Shown: one piece after another, positions 46,491-55,477 of the stretch
Layout: each line of letters opens with the position of its first letter
Numbering within the stretch: the first letter of the stretch is position 1
Assembly: GCF_004339725.1 (NCBI RefSeq)
Contig: NZ_SMGK01000008.1
Coordinates: 42,000-105,999, forward strand
Direction: 5' to 3'
Source of the DNA: Acidipila rosea
GTDB taxonomy: Bacteria > Acidobacteriota > Terriglobia > Terriglobales > Acidobacteriaceae
DNA: 64,000 nucleotides
Notes under the pieces: model-generated
What the model was told of the DNA's origin: nothing
The model's database searches: none
The model's input: only the letters and a program-made list of their open reading frames with translations
Position numbers and translations under genes: made by a program

Positions 46491-47404
46491 ACTTGCTCGA
46501 GTTGCAACGCCGCATGGCAGAGGATGTTCGGCGTCCCCTCACTGAAGATTACGAGATGCGAAGCTTTGCCGACGACGGTCGACCGGTCGCTGATATTGCC
46601 GCCAGCTACATCAGCCCGAACAGCCGCCTAAGCTCATTCGAGCGGCTGGAGATCTACAACCGGCAGTATTGGTTTCGCCTGATCACGGCAGTGTCAGAAG
46701 ATTATCCGACGCTGAACGCCCTACTTGGACAGAAGCGATTCGACGCTCTGATCCTCGCTTACCTTGATGAGCACCCGTCAACCTCTTGGACCTTGCGTGA
46801 CCTGGGTGCAAAGCTCCCGGCGTTCCTGGCTGCCCATCCCGAGTTCGCTGGTCGCCGCCATCGCTTGGCAGTCGACGTAGCAAACCTTGAGCTGGCGTAT
46901 GTCGATGCGTTCGATGGGAAGCAGCTCGATCCGTTGACGACGGAAGAAGCGCAGGCAATCGGAGCGGATTCGAGGCTTTTCCTCCAACCGCACCTGCGCC
47001 TTCTCGAGCTGGCCTATCCAGTAGACAATCTCGTCTTAGCCGTGAAGAAGGAGATGCCGGAGGTCGACATTGTAAGCAGCGCCGCTACGCATCGCGACGT
47101 GACAAATCGCGCGAAGATCCCGCCGGTCAAGAGAGGCAAGCTGTTTCTCGCCGTACACCGCTACGATGACTCCGTCTACTATCGCCGACTGGAAAAGGAA
47201 ACGTTCCTCTTGCTGGAAGGACTTCGTTTGGGTGCATCTGTGGCTGCAGCAGCTTCACAGGCATTTGCGAAGTCGAAGCTGACCCCCGACGCCCAAGCGC
47301 TTCTGCTGCAGCAGAGTTTCGCACATGCTTCGCAACTTGGATGGCTATGCCCGCTCCCTGGAACCGATGTGGCGCTTCCTCACTTGGAGATGAAAGTGAA
47401 CTAG
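46487..47404 (+). CDS. bufC: DUF2063 partner protein of the MNIO enzyme
   Basis: A 305-residue protein of the DUF2063 family, found with DUF692 enzymes and thought to bring the precursor to them. The N-terminal domain has ISPNSRLSSFERLEIYNRQY; a winged C-terminal part follows. The ATGA overlap couples it to bufB. No signal peptide, so it works in the cytosol. Confidence 0.88.
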   Translation: MNLLELQRRMAEDVRRPLTEDYEMRSFADDGRPVADIAASYISPNSRLSSFERLEIYNRQYWFRLITAVSEDYPTLNALLGQKRFDALILAYLDEHPSTSWTLRDLGAKLPAFLAAHPEFAGRRHRLAVDVANLELAYVDAFDGKQLDPLTTEEAQAIGADSRLFLQPHLRLLELAYPVDNLVLAVKKEMPEVDIVSSAATHRDVTNRAKIPPVKRGKLFLAVHRYDDSVYYRRLEKETFLLLEGLRLGASVAAAASQAFAKSKLTPDAQALLLQQSFAHASQLGWLCPLPGTDVALPHLEMKVN

Positions 47405-47461
47405 TGCAGAAGAGCATCTGCTTTACCTGCTCCTATCCTGCCAGACCCACCTGGTTGATTT

Positions 47462-48967
47462 ATGGTGAACATGCATAAACGCTGCTCTTTCTCGCTATTG
47501 CTGGCCACTACCCTGATCGCCAGCACTTCTCTTACAGCGCAGGTCGGCTCCGCGAAGATGCCGTCACCTGAAATCCGTCAACTCACGAAGTACGATGCTT
47601 CCTCTCAAGATGAACTACGTCTGCTGCACATTCGTGTTATCGACGGGACCGGGCGAGTCGCACTCGAAGATCAGACTCTTACCCTGCGGAACGGAAAGAT
47701 CATCCGCGTCTCTCCCACGAAAGCAGATGAGGAAGCTGATGGTCATCACGCGCTCGACCTCTCAGGCAGAACGGTTTTGCCCGGTCTCGTGGGAATGCAC
47801 GATCATCTGTTTTACGTTGCGCGGGTCCACGACGACGCGGAGCATCAGACAGGCTTCCCCACACTCCTTCCACAGATGACGTACTCCGCGCCGAGGCTCT
47901 ACCTTGCCAACGGCGTTACGACCGCGAGGACCACCGGCTCCATGGAGCCCTATACGGACCTGAACCTGCGAGACGCCATCGAAGCCCTCCAGATTCCCGG
48001 CCCCCATCTTGATGTTACGGGGCCATATCTGACGGGTGAAGGGAATGTCTTCCTCCAGATGCACACACTGCATGGACCAGATGAGACACGAAAGATGGTC
48101 GATTACTGGGCAGACCAAGGAGTAACGAGCTTCAAGGCCTACACCGATTTGACCCGCGCCGAACTAAAGGCCGCCATTGATGAGGTACACGCCAGAGGTC
48201 TCAAGATCACGGGACACCTGTGCTCTGTAACCTATCCAGAAGCGGCCGAGATGGGAATCGACAATCTGGAACATGGCTTCTCGGTAAATACGCAGCTGGA
48301 TCCGGGAAAGCAGCCTGATGTGTGTCCCGCAACTCAGGGAGCCGCCACTCAGAAAGTCATGGATCCTGACGGTCCGGAGGCCAAGGCATTGATTCGCCTT
48401 CTGGTGCAGCACCATGTCGCGATCACCAGTACGCTTCCCGTCGAAGAAGCGGACGGCGCCAGCAATCCGCCTTTGCGCCAAAGAGCACTCGACATGCTTT
48501 CTCCACAAGCCAGGGAGACTTACCTGTACGAACGAAACGCGCAGATGACGACCCGCCGTGAAGCATTGCAACGCAATCGATTCCCGCTCTTCAAGCGTGA
48601 AGAACTGTTTGAGCGCCGCTTTGTCGAGGCGGGCGGCGTTCTTTTGGCAGGGCCTGACCCCACTTCAGACGGCCATATCCTTCCGGGATTTGGGGACCAA
48701 CGCGAGATCGAATTGCTGGTCGACGCCGGCTTCTCGCCGCTGGAAGCGATAAAGATCGGCACGTTGAATGGTGCGACGTACCTTGGGCGAGCGGATCACA
48801 TCGGCAGTGTCGAAGCTGGGAAGGACGCGGATCTGGTGATTGTCCCTGGTAATCCGGGTGCCAACATCAACGATATCGAAAACGTGGAGTGGGTAGTCCA
48901 AGGCGGCAGGGTGTACGACTCCGCAGCCCTCTTGGATTCTATGAAGGGCACTTATGGTTTGTACTGA
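47462..48967 (+). CDS. secreted amidohydrolase-family enzyme
   Basis: A 501-residue hydrolase, imidazolonepropionase/prolidase-like. A signal peptide (LLLATTLIASTSLTAQ) precedes the metal motifs: MHDHLF (His-x-His), the Lys in SFKAYTD that is carbamylated in the family, TGHLCS and LEHGFS (His), and GPDPTSDG (Asp). Substrate unknown. ATG 47462 or 47471 could start it; neither has a clear ribosome site. It follows the bufferin genes by 57 bases. Confidence 0.86.
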   Translation: MVNMHKRCSFSLLLATTLIASTSLTAQVGSAKMPSPEIRQLTKYDASSQDELRLLHIRVIDGTGRVALEDQTLTLRNGKIIRVSPTKADEEADGHHALDLSGRTVLPGLVGMHDHLFYVARVHDDAEHQTGFPTLLPQMTYSAPRLYLANGVTTARTTGSMEPYTDLNLRDAIEALQIPGPHLDVTGPYLTGEGNVFLQMHTLHGPDETRKMVDYWADQGVTSFKAYTDLTRAELKAAIDEVHARGLKITGHLCSVTYPEAAEMGIDNLEHGFSVNTQLDPGKQPDVCPATQGAATQKVMDPDGPEAKALIRLLVQHHVAITSTLPVEEADGASNPPLRQRALDMLSPQARETYLYERNAQMTTRREALQRNRFPLFKREELFERRFVEAGGVLLAGPDPTSDGHILPGFGDQREIELLVDAGFSPLEAIKIGTLNGATYLGRADHIGSVEAGKDADLVIVPGNPGANINDIENVEWVVQGGRVYDSAALLDSMKGTYGLY

Positions 48968-50210
48968 TCGTAGATATGTAAGCCGAGTGAAGAAATTACG
49001 GCGCCCATGTGCCTTTCGGGCGATGTGGCGGGTCATCCTGTCGTTCCTGATTGCCGGGACCAGCATGACCGTAACCGCGGATTCGCTTCACGCGGCAGGT
49101 CTCAGAGATAGCGATCGAACCTATCCAATGGACAGGACTCATTGGCAGATGTCGCCGCCGATCGGATGGGCCGGTAGGGTTGAAGGCGTTGCTACATTCG
49201 CGCGCGACGAGGGCATCCCGACAGGCACGATGAAGCTGAACGAGGGCGTCGCCACGCTCAGCGAGGGCACGTTCGCGCAAGGCCAGATTGACCTTGACAT
49301 AAAACCGCTCGGCTATAACGATGCCGGCATCATCTTCCGCCGTCGAGGAGACGACGATGGCGAATTCGTTTATGTTCGAGCGAATCCTGATTGCCCTGCG
49401 GCGCAGGATTGCGTGCAGTATGCACCCGTTACGCACGGACTGATGGGCTGGAACATATATCCGAACTACCAGGCATCCGCGCCGATCAATGCGACCGGCT
49501 GGAATCACCTGACCATCCGGGTCGCGGGTGACCGAATGCAGGTGTTTGTGAACCACGCAGCTGAGCCCGTGCTGACGGTTGCCCGCTTGCTCGGCTTGAC
49601 TAGCCAAGGTGGAATTGCGCTCAAAGGGCCTGCAGTGTACGCCAATTTGATCGTACAGTCGGGGCCGCCGGTCATGGTGGCCGCCGCCGCACCCGCCGCC
49701 GCTCCGGGCCTCCTGACGAACTGGTTGGCTGCGCCTCCAACGGCGAATCCAACGCCCCTGACGGTCAGCATAGCCGACGTCCCGCCGGATGGCGCGTGGC
49801 AGTCAATCGCGGTCGAGCCGACTGGGCTCGTGAACCTCGGCCGCACATTCGGGGCTGCGCATGCTCCGTCCGTGTCGGTCGGCTGGCTCAAGGCGGTGAT
49901 TGATAGCTCCGCTCCGCGTCGCGCATTCCTGCATGCTGGATTCGCGATGCAGGTTGTCGTGTTCGTCAACGGCCAACCGGTCTACCGCGGCAATAACCCC
50001 TATTATCCTGAGGAAGCACGCCTTTCGCCCGGGGGCCGGATCGGCTTCGACAATGCTCTTATTCCCATTGACCTGAAGCGTGGTCACAACGAAATCGTGC
50101 TTGCGGTGGGTAATGATTGGCGGGCAGACCCGCCCGAGCGCCACCCGTCGCACTATGGTTGGGCCGCCGAAGCCCGAATCGACGACGATCCATCAAACCC
50201 CGGGTCGTAG
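48954..50210 (+). CDS. secreted lectin/LamG-like protein, unknown function
   Basis: An exported protein of about 400 residues. After a hydrophobic leader (MWRVILSFLIAGTSMTVTAD) comes a concanavalin-like sandwich (FAQGQIDLDIKPLGYNDAGI; GWNHLTIRVAGDRMQVFVN), then an Ala/Pro linker and a second beta domain. It resembles DUF1080/LamG sugar-binding modules. ATG 48954 overlaps the amidohydrolase by 14 bases and has AAGG 7 bases upstream; GTG 48987 and ATG 49023 are alternatives. Confidence 0.68.
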   Translation: MVCTDRRYVSRVKKLRRPCAFRAMWRVILSFLIAGTSMTVTADSLHAAGLRDSDRTYPMDRTHWQMSPPIGWAGRVEGVATFARDEGIPTGTMKLNEGVATLSEGTFAQGQIDLDIKPLGYNDAGIIFRRRGDDDGEFVYVRANPDCPAAQDCVQYAPVTHGLMGWNIYPNYQASAPINATGWNHLTIRVAGDRMQVFVNHAAEPVLTVARLLGLTSQGGIALKGPAVYANLIVQSGPPVMVAAAAPAAAPGLLTNWLAAPPTANPTPLTVSIADVPPDGAWQSIAVEPTGLVNLGRTFGAAHAPSVSVGWLKAVIDSSAPRRAFLHAGFAMQVVVFVNGQPVYRGNNPYYPEEARLSPGGRIGFDNALIPIDLKRGHNEIVLAVGNDWRADPPERHPSHYGWAAEARIDDDPSNPGS

Positions 50211-50529
50211 TGGCAACAGGTTTGTGATGACGGATACCCACCGTAGAGTCGTGCCTTTGCGATGCCTAACGGTCCGTCGCCTAATCGTGTGAGCTCTTCG
50301 AGTCTGTAGAGACGTATCTCGAAGCGTTGAGCGCGTAACGCGGGTCGGAACTCTGTGAAGGTTGATCGTTCGTGTGTGACGATCACCGCGCTTCTGCAGT
50401 GCGGTGTCGAGGCTAAGCGCTGCCACTGCGCTTCTCTCTCCGTTCTACGAATGCCTTTAATCTTGGAAGTGAAATCCCGTAACCAATGGGCCGTTCTTTT
50501 GTCTCACGGACATGTTCAAGGAGCGCCTG
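50211..50529. other. 319-base gap before redoxin gene
   Basis: No gene is supported. It holds a small hairpin (TGATCGT with ACGATCA, about 50362-50384) and, near its end, the ECF-like motif listed separately. Confidence 0.5.
50478..50503 (+). promoter_or_regulatory. weak ECF-type promoter before redoxin-dsbD
   Basis: CGTAACC, 15 bases, TGTC, differing in two of the eleven bases conserved in the copies upstream. The start codon follows 27 bases later. A guess by similarity. Confidence 0.35.
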
Positions 50530-51108
50530 ATGTACATCTATAACCTCGATCGATTCCGTAAACTGTTCCGCATTTTCTCGACCCTATCGCTACTGCTCTT
50601 CGGAACAGCCTTGTACGGGGAGCCTCCCGCCGTCGGTACCCAAGCCCCGGACTTCACCCTTTCGACCCCTACCGGTAAGACCGTGCAGATGTCGAAGGAA
50701 CTCCATGGGCACAACTTGGTGTTGGTTGTGCTGCGAGGTTTTCCCGGTTATCAATGCCCATACTGCGTGAAACAGGTTCACGACTTCGTTGATCATGCAA
50801 CTGATTTCGCGGCCAAGAATGTCAAGGTCCTTCTTGTCTATCCCGGCCCCCCGGCAGACCTGGATCAGCACGCCAAAGAGTTTCTTGCCAAGCAGTCCGA
50901 CTTGCCAGCAAATATCGTTCTGGTTACCGATCCGGATTACAAGATGACCAATGCGTATGGCCTCCGTTGGGATGCGCCACATGAAACGGCCTATCCCTCC
51001 ACATTCATTCTCGATAAGAATCGGACGGTCGTTTTCGAGAGGATCAGTCACAGTCACGGGGATCGCTTGTCCGCACAGGACTCGCTGGACCAGCTCGCAA
51101 CGAAGTGA
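50530..51108 (+). CDS. peroxiredoxin/thiol-disulfide redoxin, membrane-anchored
   Basis: A 192-residue AhpC/TSA-like redoxin. A signal-anchor helix (FSTLSLLLFGTALYG) leads to the domain with GTQAPDFTLSTPTG and the active pair in GYQCPYCVKQV. It works outside the membrane. ATG 50530 has GGAG 6 bases upstream. The next gene is a DsbD-type reductant carrier, its likely electron source. Confidence 0.85.
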   Translation: MYIYNLDRFRKLFRIFSTLSLLLFGTALYGEPPAVGTQAPDFTLSTPTGKTVQMSKELHGHNLVLVVLRGFPGYQCPYCVKQVHDFVDHATDFAAKNVKVLLVYPGPPADLDQHAKEFLAKQSDLPANIVLVTDPDYKMTNAYGLRWDAPHETAYPSTFILDKNRTVVFERISHSHGDRLSAQDSLDQLATK

Positions 51109-51173
51109 TCGTTCCTGGCTGCCTCCCTGACGCTGGCGCAGCCTCTCTTTTCTCTTGTCTCTCAGGTCATGTC

Positions 51174-53243
51174 ATGCGAACCTTCCGCCAGTATCTTCTG
51201 TCACTTCTTCCGCTCGCAATGCTCTCGATGTCCGCCGTGGCCCAGATCCATGAGGTGGGGACTGGAGTTCCAGGGCCGGTGCAGGCCCCGCACTTGACCG
51301 CCGAGTTGATTGCCGATTCCGATACGATCTCGCCGGGTGGAACGGGTCATGTCGCGCTGTACTTGACGCTTGAACCCGGGTGGCACGTGTATTGGGTCTA
51401 TGCCGGAGACTCAGGTGAGGCGCCGCGTGTCATGTGGTCCGCTCCCCAGGGGGTCACGCTTGGCCCGATGGAATATCCTGCGCCCTCACGGCTGCCCCTA
51501 GGGCCGTTGATGGACTACGGCTACGAGGGGACGGCAGTTTTCCCTTTTAGCCTGACAGCATCCAACGAACTCTCTCTTGGCATGGCACCGCTGAAAGCGC
51601 ATGTGCAATGGCTGGTTTGCCGGGAGATATGCCTCCCCGGTAAAGCGTTTCTTGGGTTGAACCTCAAGATCGCTCCGACAGCGTCTTCAGTAAGGAATCC
51701 ATTGATTGACGCGGCGCTTCATGCTGAGCCACTTCCGCTGCCCAATTCCATCAACGTTCACGTGAGTGCCAACCGCAGCCTTCTCACGCTGGATCTCGAC
51801 ACCGGCCATAGGGAGACGGCCCTCGAATACTATCCTCTCGACGACGACTCGATTCGCAACGCAGCCGAGCAGATGGTCGAGCCTACCCCGCGAGGTGCGA
51901 AGCTCGTCATCGAACGTGCAGAGACTACGGACGTCCTGCCCAAGCAGATTAAAGGCGTTCTGAAGCTGAGTGGAGATCGGTCCTATACCTTCGATGTTCC
52001 TGTCGGAGCCCCTGTCGCGCAATCTACCGCGCACAGCGAGCCCGGACTTTTCATAGCCATCGTTCTCGCGTTTGCAGGGGGCATCATTCTGAATCTGATG
52101 CCCTGTGTTTTCCCGGTGCTCTTCCTGAAAGCTCTATCGCTGGTCAATAGCGCGAATGAAAGCGCCTCCCGGCAGCGGCGTCATGGGATGGCCTATACCG
52201 CAGGCATTGTTTTCTCCTTCTGGATCATCGTCGCCGTCCTGTTGACACTGCGCTTTGTCGGGAAACAATCGGGATGGGGCTTCCAGCTTCAGTCCCCGGG
52301 CTTTGTTGTCGCAATGGCCTTCCTGCTCTTCTTTATGGGGCTCTCGCTGGCCGGGATGTTCGATCTTGGCCTGACGCTAACAAGCGCCGGTGACAGCCTC
52401 ACCCGCAAGGAAGGCTACACCGGCTCCTTCTTCACCGGCGTGCTGGCTACCGTCGTTGCGACCCCCTGCACAGCACCGCTCATGGGAGCTGCGATCGGCT
52501 TCGCACTCTCGCAAAGTGCGATTGTGACATTCACGGTGTTCACGGCGTTGGCTCTAGGCCTCGCGGTGCCTTATCTGCTTCTGACGCTCGTGCCCGGATG
52601 GGCAAGCAGGTTACCGCGGCCCGGGAGCTGGATGGAGACTCTGAAGCAACTGACTGCCGTCCCGCTCTTTCTGACAACGGTATGGCTCATTTGGGTATAT
52701 GGCCGCTTGAGTGGAGGCGATTCCGGCGAAAGCTCGGACCATATCGCCCGCCTGCTGGTGGGGTTAGTTGTCCTCACGATCGCAGGCTGGGCTCTCGGAC
52801 GTTGGCCGGCGCGCCGTTGGAGCTATGTGTCGGCGCTATGCATCAGTGCTTCAGCTTTCGCGATCCCATTGTCAGGCAGCCACTCCGACAAGATTAAATG
52901 GCAGCCTTTTTCTGACGCTGCACTCGCCGCAGCTCACAGCCAGGGCAAGCCTGTCTTCGTCGACTTCACCGCGGCCTGGTGCCTCTCCTGCCAGGTCAAT
53001 GAGAAGGCCGTGTTGCAGGACAAGAGCGTAGAGCAAGAACTCCTTCGCCAGCACTATGTACTGCTTCGCGCCGATTGGACTCGTTACGATCCCGAGATCA
53101 CGGGAGCCTTGAGCAAGGTCGGCCGCAGCGGAGTCCCAACCTACGTTGTTTTTTCCTCTGACCCCAGCAGCAGAACGCATGTCTTGCCCGAAATGCTCAC
53201 CCGCGGTGTTGTGCTCGACGCGATCCGGCATGCAGGATCATAG
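51174..53243 (+). CDS. dsbD: DsbD-type thiol:disulfide interchange protein
   Basis: A 689-residue membrane protein passing electrons from cytosolic thioredoxin to periplasmic thiols. Signal peptide and N-terminal beta domain with a CREIC pair (residue about 153) come first, then eight helices with paired Cys in NLMPCVFPVLFL and ATPCTAPLMGAA, and a C-terminal thioredoxin domain with AWCLSC. The start at 51174 gives a good signal peptide; a GTG at 51105 is open upstream. Redoxin and DsbD together would keep the bufferin Cys reduced. Confidence 0.9.
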   Translation: MRTFRQYLLSLLPLAMLSMSAVAQIHEVGTGVPGPVQAPHLTAELIADSDTISPGGTGHVALYLTLEPGWHVYWVYAGDSGEAPRVMWSAPQGVTLGPMEYPAPSRLPLGPLMDYGYEGTAVFPFSLTASNELSLGMAPLKAHVQWLVCREICLPGKAFLGLNLKIAPTASSVRNPLIDAALHAEPLPLPNSINVHVSANRSLLTLDLDTGHRETALEYYPLDDDSIRNAAEQMVEPTPRGAKLVIERAETTDVLPKQIKGVLKLSGDRSYTFDVPVGAPVAQSTAHSEPGLFIAIVLAFAGGIILNLMPCVFPVLFLKALSLVNSANESASRQRRHGMAYTAGIVFSFWIIVAVLLTLRFVGKQSGWGFQLQSPGFVVAMAFLLFFMGLSLAGMFDLGLTLTSAGDSLTRKEGYTGSFFTGVLATVVATPCTAPLMGAAIGFALSQSAIVTFTVFTALALGLAVPYLLLTLVPGWASRLPRPGSWMETLKQLTAVPLFLTTVWLIWVYGRLSGGDSGESSDHIARLLVGLVVLTIAGWALGRWPARRWSYVSALCISASAFAIPLSGSHSDKIKWQPFSDAALAAAHSQGKPVFVDFTAAWCLSCQVNEKAVLQDKSVEQELLRQHYVLLRADWTRYDPEITGALSKVGRSGVPTYVVFSSDPSSRTHVLPEMLTRGVVLDAIRHAGS

Positions 53244-53273
53244 AGCGAATTTCTGCATTGGAGTTCTCACGAG

Positions 53274-53885
53274 ATGCAAGAGCCCGGCTTGATCCAGATT
53301 CAACAAATCGTTCAGTTCGTCCTGGAGATCGACAAACTCAAAGGCGTGCTGCGCAAGGTGAAGCCCGTGGGAGAGGACCGCTATGAAAACACGGCGGAGC
53401 ATAGCTGGCAGATCGCTGTCTTTGCGCTTTCTCTCGCCAGGACTCTTGAGCTCTCTGTGGACCCGGAGCGGGTTGTCGCCATGCTACTCGTCCATGACAT
53501 CGGGGAGATCGACGCTGGAGACAAATTCGTCTTCGCTCAGGATGGATGGGAAGAACGCAAAGCGGCGGAACTACGCGCCGTGGAACGGATCTTTTCCTTT
53601 GCACCGGAGACACTTGCAGGATTCCTTCTGGACATGTGGAAGGAGTTCGACGCCGGCGAAACGCAGAATGCGCGGTTTGCGAAAGCGATTGATCGGAGTA
53701 TGCCGGTTCTTCTCAACCTCTCGAACGGAGGGGGAAGCTGGCTCGAAAATCGGGTCACGTATGAGCGGGTATGCGCTCGGGTCGGTCCAGAAATAGAAGC
53801 GGGATGCCCTGAACTCTGGAAGTACGTGGAGCGGCAACTCGAAAGGGCAAGGCAAAAAGGTTTCTTCGCTGAAACGCAAGGCTGA
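53274..53885 (+). CDS. HD-domain hydrolase, YfbR-like
   Basis: A 203-residue phosphohydrolase. Metal residues are His in TAEHSWQIA, His-Asp in LVHDIGEIDAGD, and an Asp further on (KAIDRSM). The best known relatives are 5'-nucleotidases and HDDC2-type enzymes. It follows dsbD by 30 bases. Confidence 0.85.
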   Translation: MQEPGLIQIQQIVQFVLEIDKLKGVLRKVKPVGEDRYENTAEHSWQIAVFALSLARTLELSVDPERVVAMLLVHDIGEIDAGDKFVFAQDGWEERKAAELRAVERIFSFAPETLAGFLLDMWKEFDAGETQNARFAKAIDRSMPVLLNLSNGGGSWLENRVTYERVCARVGPEIEAGCPELWKYVERQLERARQKGFFAETQG

Positions 53886-53892
53886 GGACTAT

Positions 53893-54864
53893 ATGAGAGA
53901 TGGCAATGATTTGTCGGCCAATTGCGTTCTTCAACACTGCCTTAAGGCATTCGCGCTCTTTCTGGCTTCGCTTCTTGGAATGGGGCACTTGTTGGCACAG
54001 CCCGCGGCTTATAGAACTACAGATGTCCTGAAGGTTGGGAGCTCAAGCATCAACGTAGTGATCTCAGGCGCTAAACCTGACGTGTCGTATGACATGCTGC
54101 TTGCCTATGTAGGCGACGCTGCTCGTGCCGTCTCGCACTACTACGGGACATTTCCCGTTGACCGCGCTCAACTCCAAATCGTCGTAGTGCCCGGGCGCGC
54201 AGGTGTGCTGCAAGGAACAACCTGGGGAGACAGAGACGGATTTCCGGCAGTGGTGCTGCTGCGGATTGGCGAACATACGAGCCAGGACGACCTTCGAACC
54301 GACTGGAAATTGACTCATGAATTCGTCCACACGGCTCTTCCGTCGCTCCCAGACGACCAACACTGGCTGGAGGAGGGCATCGCGACCTACGTCGAACCTA
54401 TAGCCCGATATCAGAGCGGCTTTCTTACCAAGCAGCAGGTGTGGTGGGGAATGGTAGATGGCATGCCCAACGGGGAGCCCGGAAACACAGATTTAGGCCT
54501 TGACAATACGCACACATGGGGACGCACGTATTGGGGCGGCGCCCTCTTCTGCCTGGTTGCAGACATCCAAATCCGTCAGCAGACAAAGAACGCTCTCGGA
54601 CTCCAAGATGCTCTCGCCGCAATTGTTCGTGCGCACGGCTCGATCAAAGACGAATGGCCGATAGAGCGCGTTCTTCTTGTCGCAGATAAGAGAACCGGGA
54701 CAACGGTTCTTGAAGATCTCTACAAATCCTGGCGTGCGACCCCGGTAAAGGTCGACCTAATCGGGCTCTGGAGCCAACTCGGGATCAGTAACGGCCCAAA
54801 AGGTGTCTTGTTCGACGACTCGGCGCATCTCGCCGACGTGAGGGACTCGATCCTTCATCCATGA
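53893..54864 (+). CDS. exported gluzincin-like metallopeptidase
   Basis: A 323-residue protein with signal peptide (LKAFALFLASLLGMGHLLAQ). LTHEFVHTAL gives HExxH, and WLEEGIATYVEP gives the third ligand Glu, the pattern of MA-clan zinc peptidases. The N-terminal part has beta strands. No specific target known. It follows the HD gene by 7 bases. Confidence 0.75.
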   Translation: MRDGNDLSANCVLQHCLKAFALFLASLLGMGHLLAQPAAYRTTDVLKVGSSSINVVISGAKPDVSYDMLLAYVGDAARAVSHYYGTFPVDRAQLQIVVVPGRAGVLQGTTWGDRDGFPAVVLLRIGEHTSQDDLRTDWKLTHEFVHTALPSLPDDQHWLEEGIATYVEPIARYQSGFLTKQQVWWGMVDGMPNGEPGNTDLGLDNTHTWGRTYWGGALFCLVADIQIRQQTKNALGLQDALAAIVRAHGSIKDEWPIERVLLVADKRTGTTVLEDLYKSWRATPVKVDLIGLWSQLGISNGPKGVLFDDSAHLADVRDSILHP

Positions 54865-54994
54865 CGCGCGAGGGATAGGAAGTCAACTACCGCGTTGAAT
54901 CAATGCGGTTCTTGACAAGTGAAGAGGAAGGAACGTTGCGTTCGCTTCCGCTTCACTCTCAAAACGTCAGTTCGAACCTGTCGAAACGCCTTGA

Positions 54995-55294
54995 TTAGGA
55001 GAGCTTCTCGGTCAGAATGTCGGTCGCTTGGATCTGCGGCGGTGAGACGAACAGCTCTTCGGCGCGTGCGAAGAGCGCTTTGGCTACTTCGCCGCTGACA
55101 TGAGCACTCCTGCCGGCTTCATCTTTGAAGGTGTCGAAAATGCCGAACGTCGCCGGTCCCACCCTGTACGCGAACCAGGTGGTTGTGCCCGTTTCGGCTT
55201 CTACCAGCGGAAGCGCGGACTTCAAAAAGCTCTCTACTTCTACCTCTTTGCCCGAGCGAGCCTGCAAAGTTACCAACAACCCAACTTGATTCAT
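54995..55294 (-). CDS. antibiotic biosynthesis monooxygenase-like protein (ABM)
   Basis: A 99-residue ferredoxin-like-fold protein of the ABM family; members act on quinones or heme and need no cofactor. Seen are VGLLVTLQARSGKEVEVESF and the core TTTWFAYRVGPATFGIFDTF. ATG 55294 has GGAG 7 bases upstream. Confidence 0.85.
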   Translation of the reverse strand: MNQVGLLVTLQARSGKEVEVESFLKSALPLVEAETGTTTWFAYRVGPATFGIFDTFKDEAGRSAHVSGEVAKALFARAEELFVSPPQIQATDILTEKLS

Positions 55295-55477
55295 TCCGTC
55301 GCTCCTATAGTGAGGGGACAACAACTGTCCTGTTCATGTCGCTACTTCGCCGAGAGGCACTCGCGTGCCACGTGTGCCAACTCCTGGAGGTCTGCTCCAT
55401 GCCGTTAGAAGCGGAATCCGCTCATGGGTTACAGCGTTCCTCTGGGGCCTCAGGCCGCACCGGCCCCCTTCAACTCC

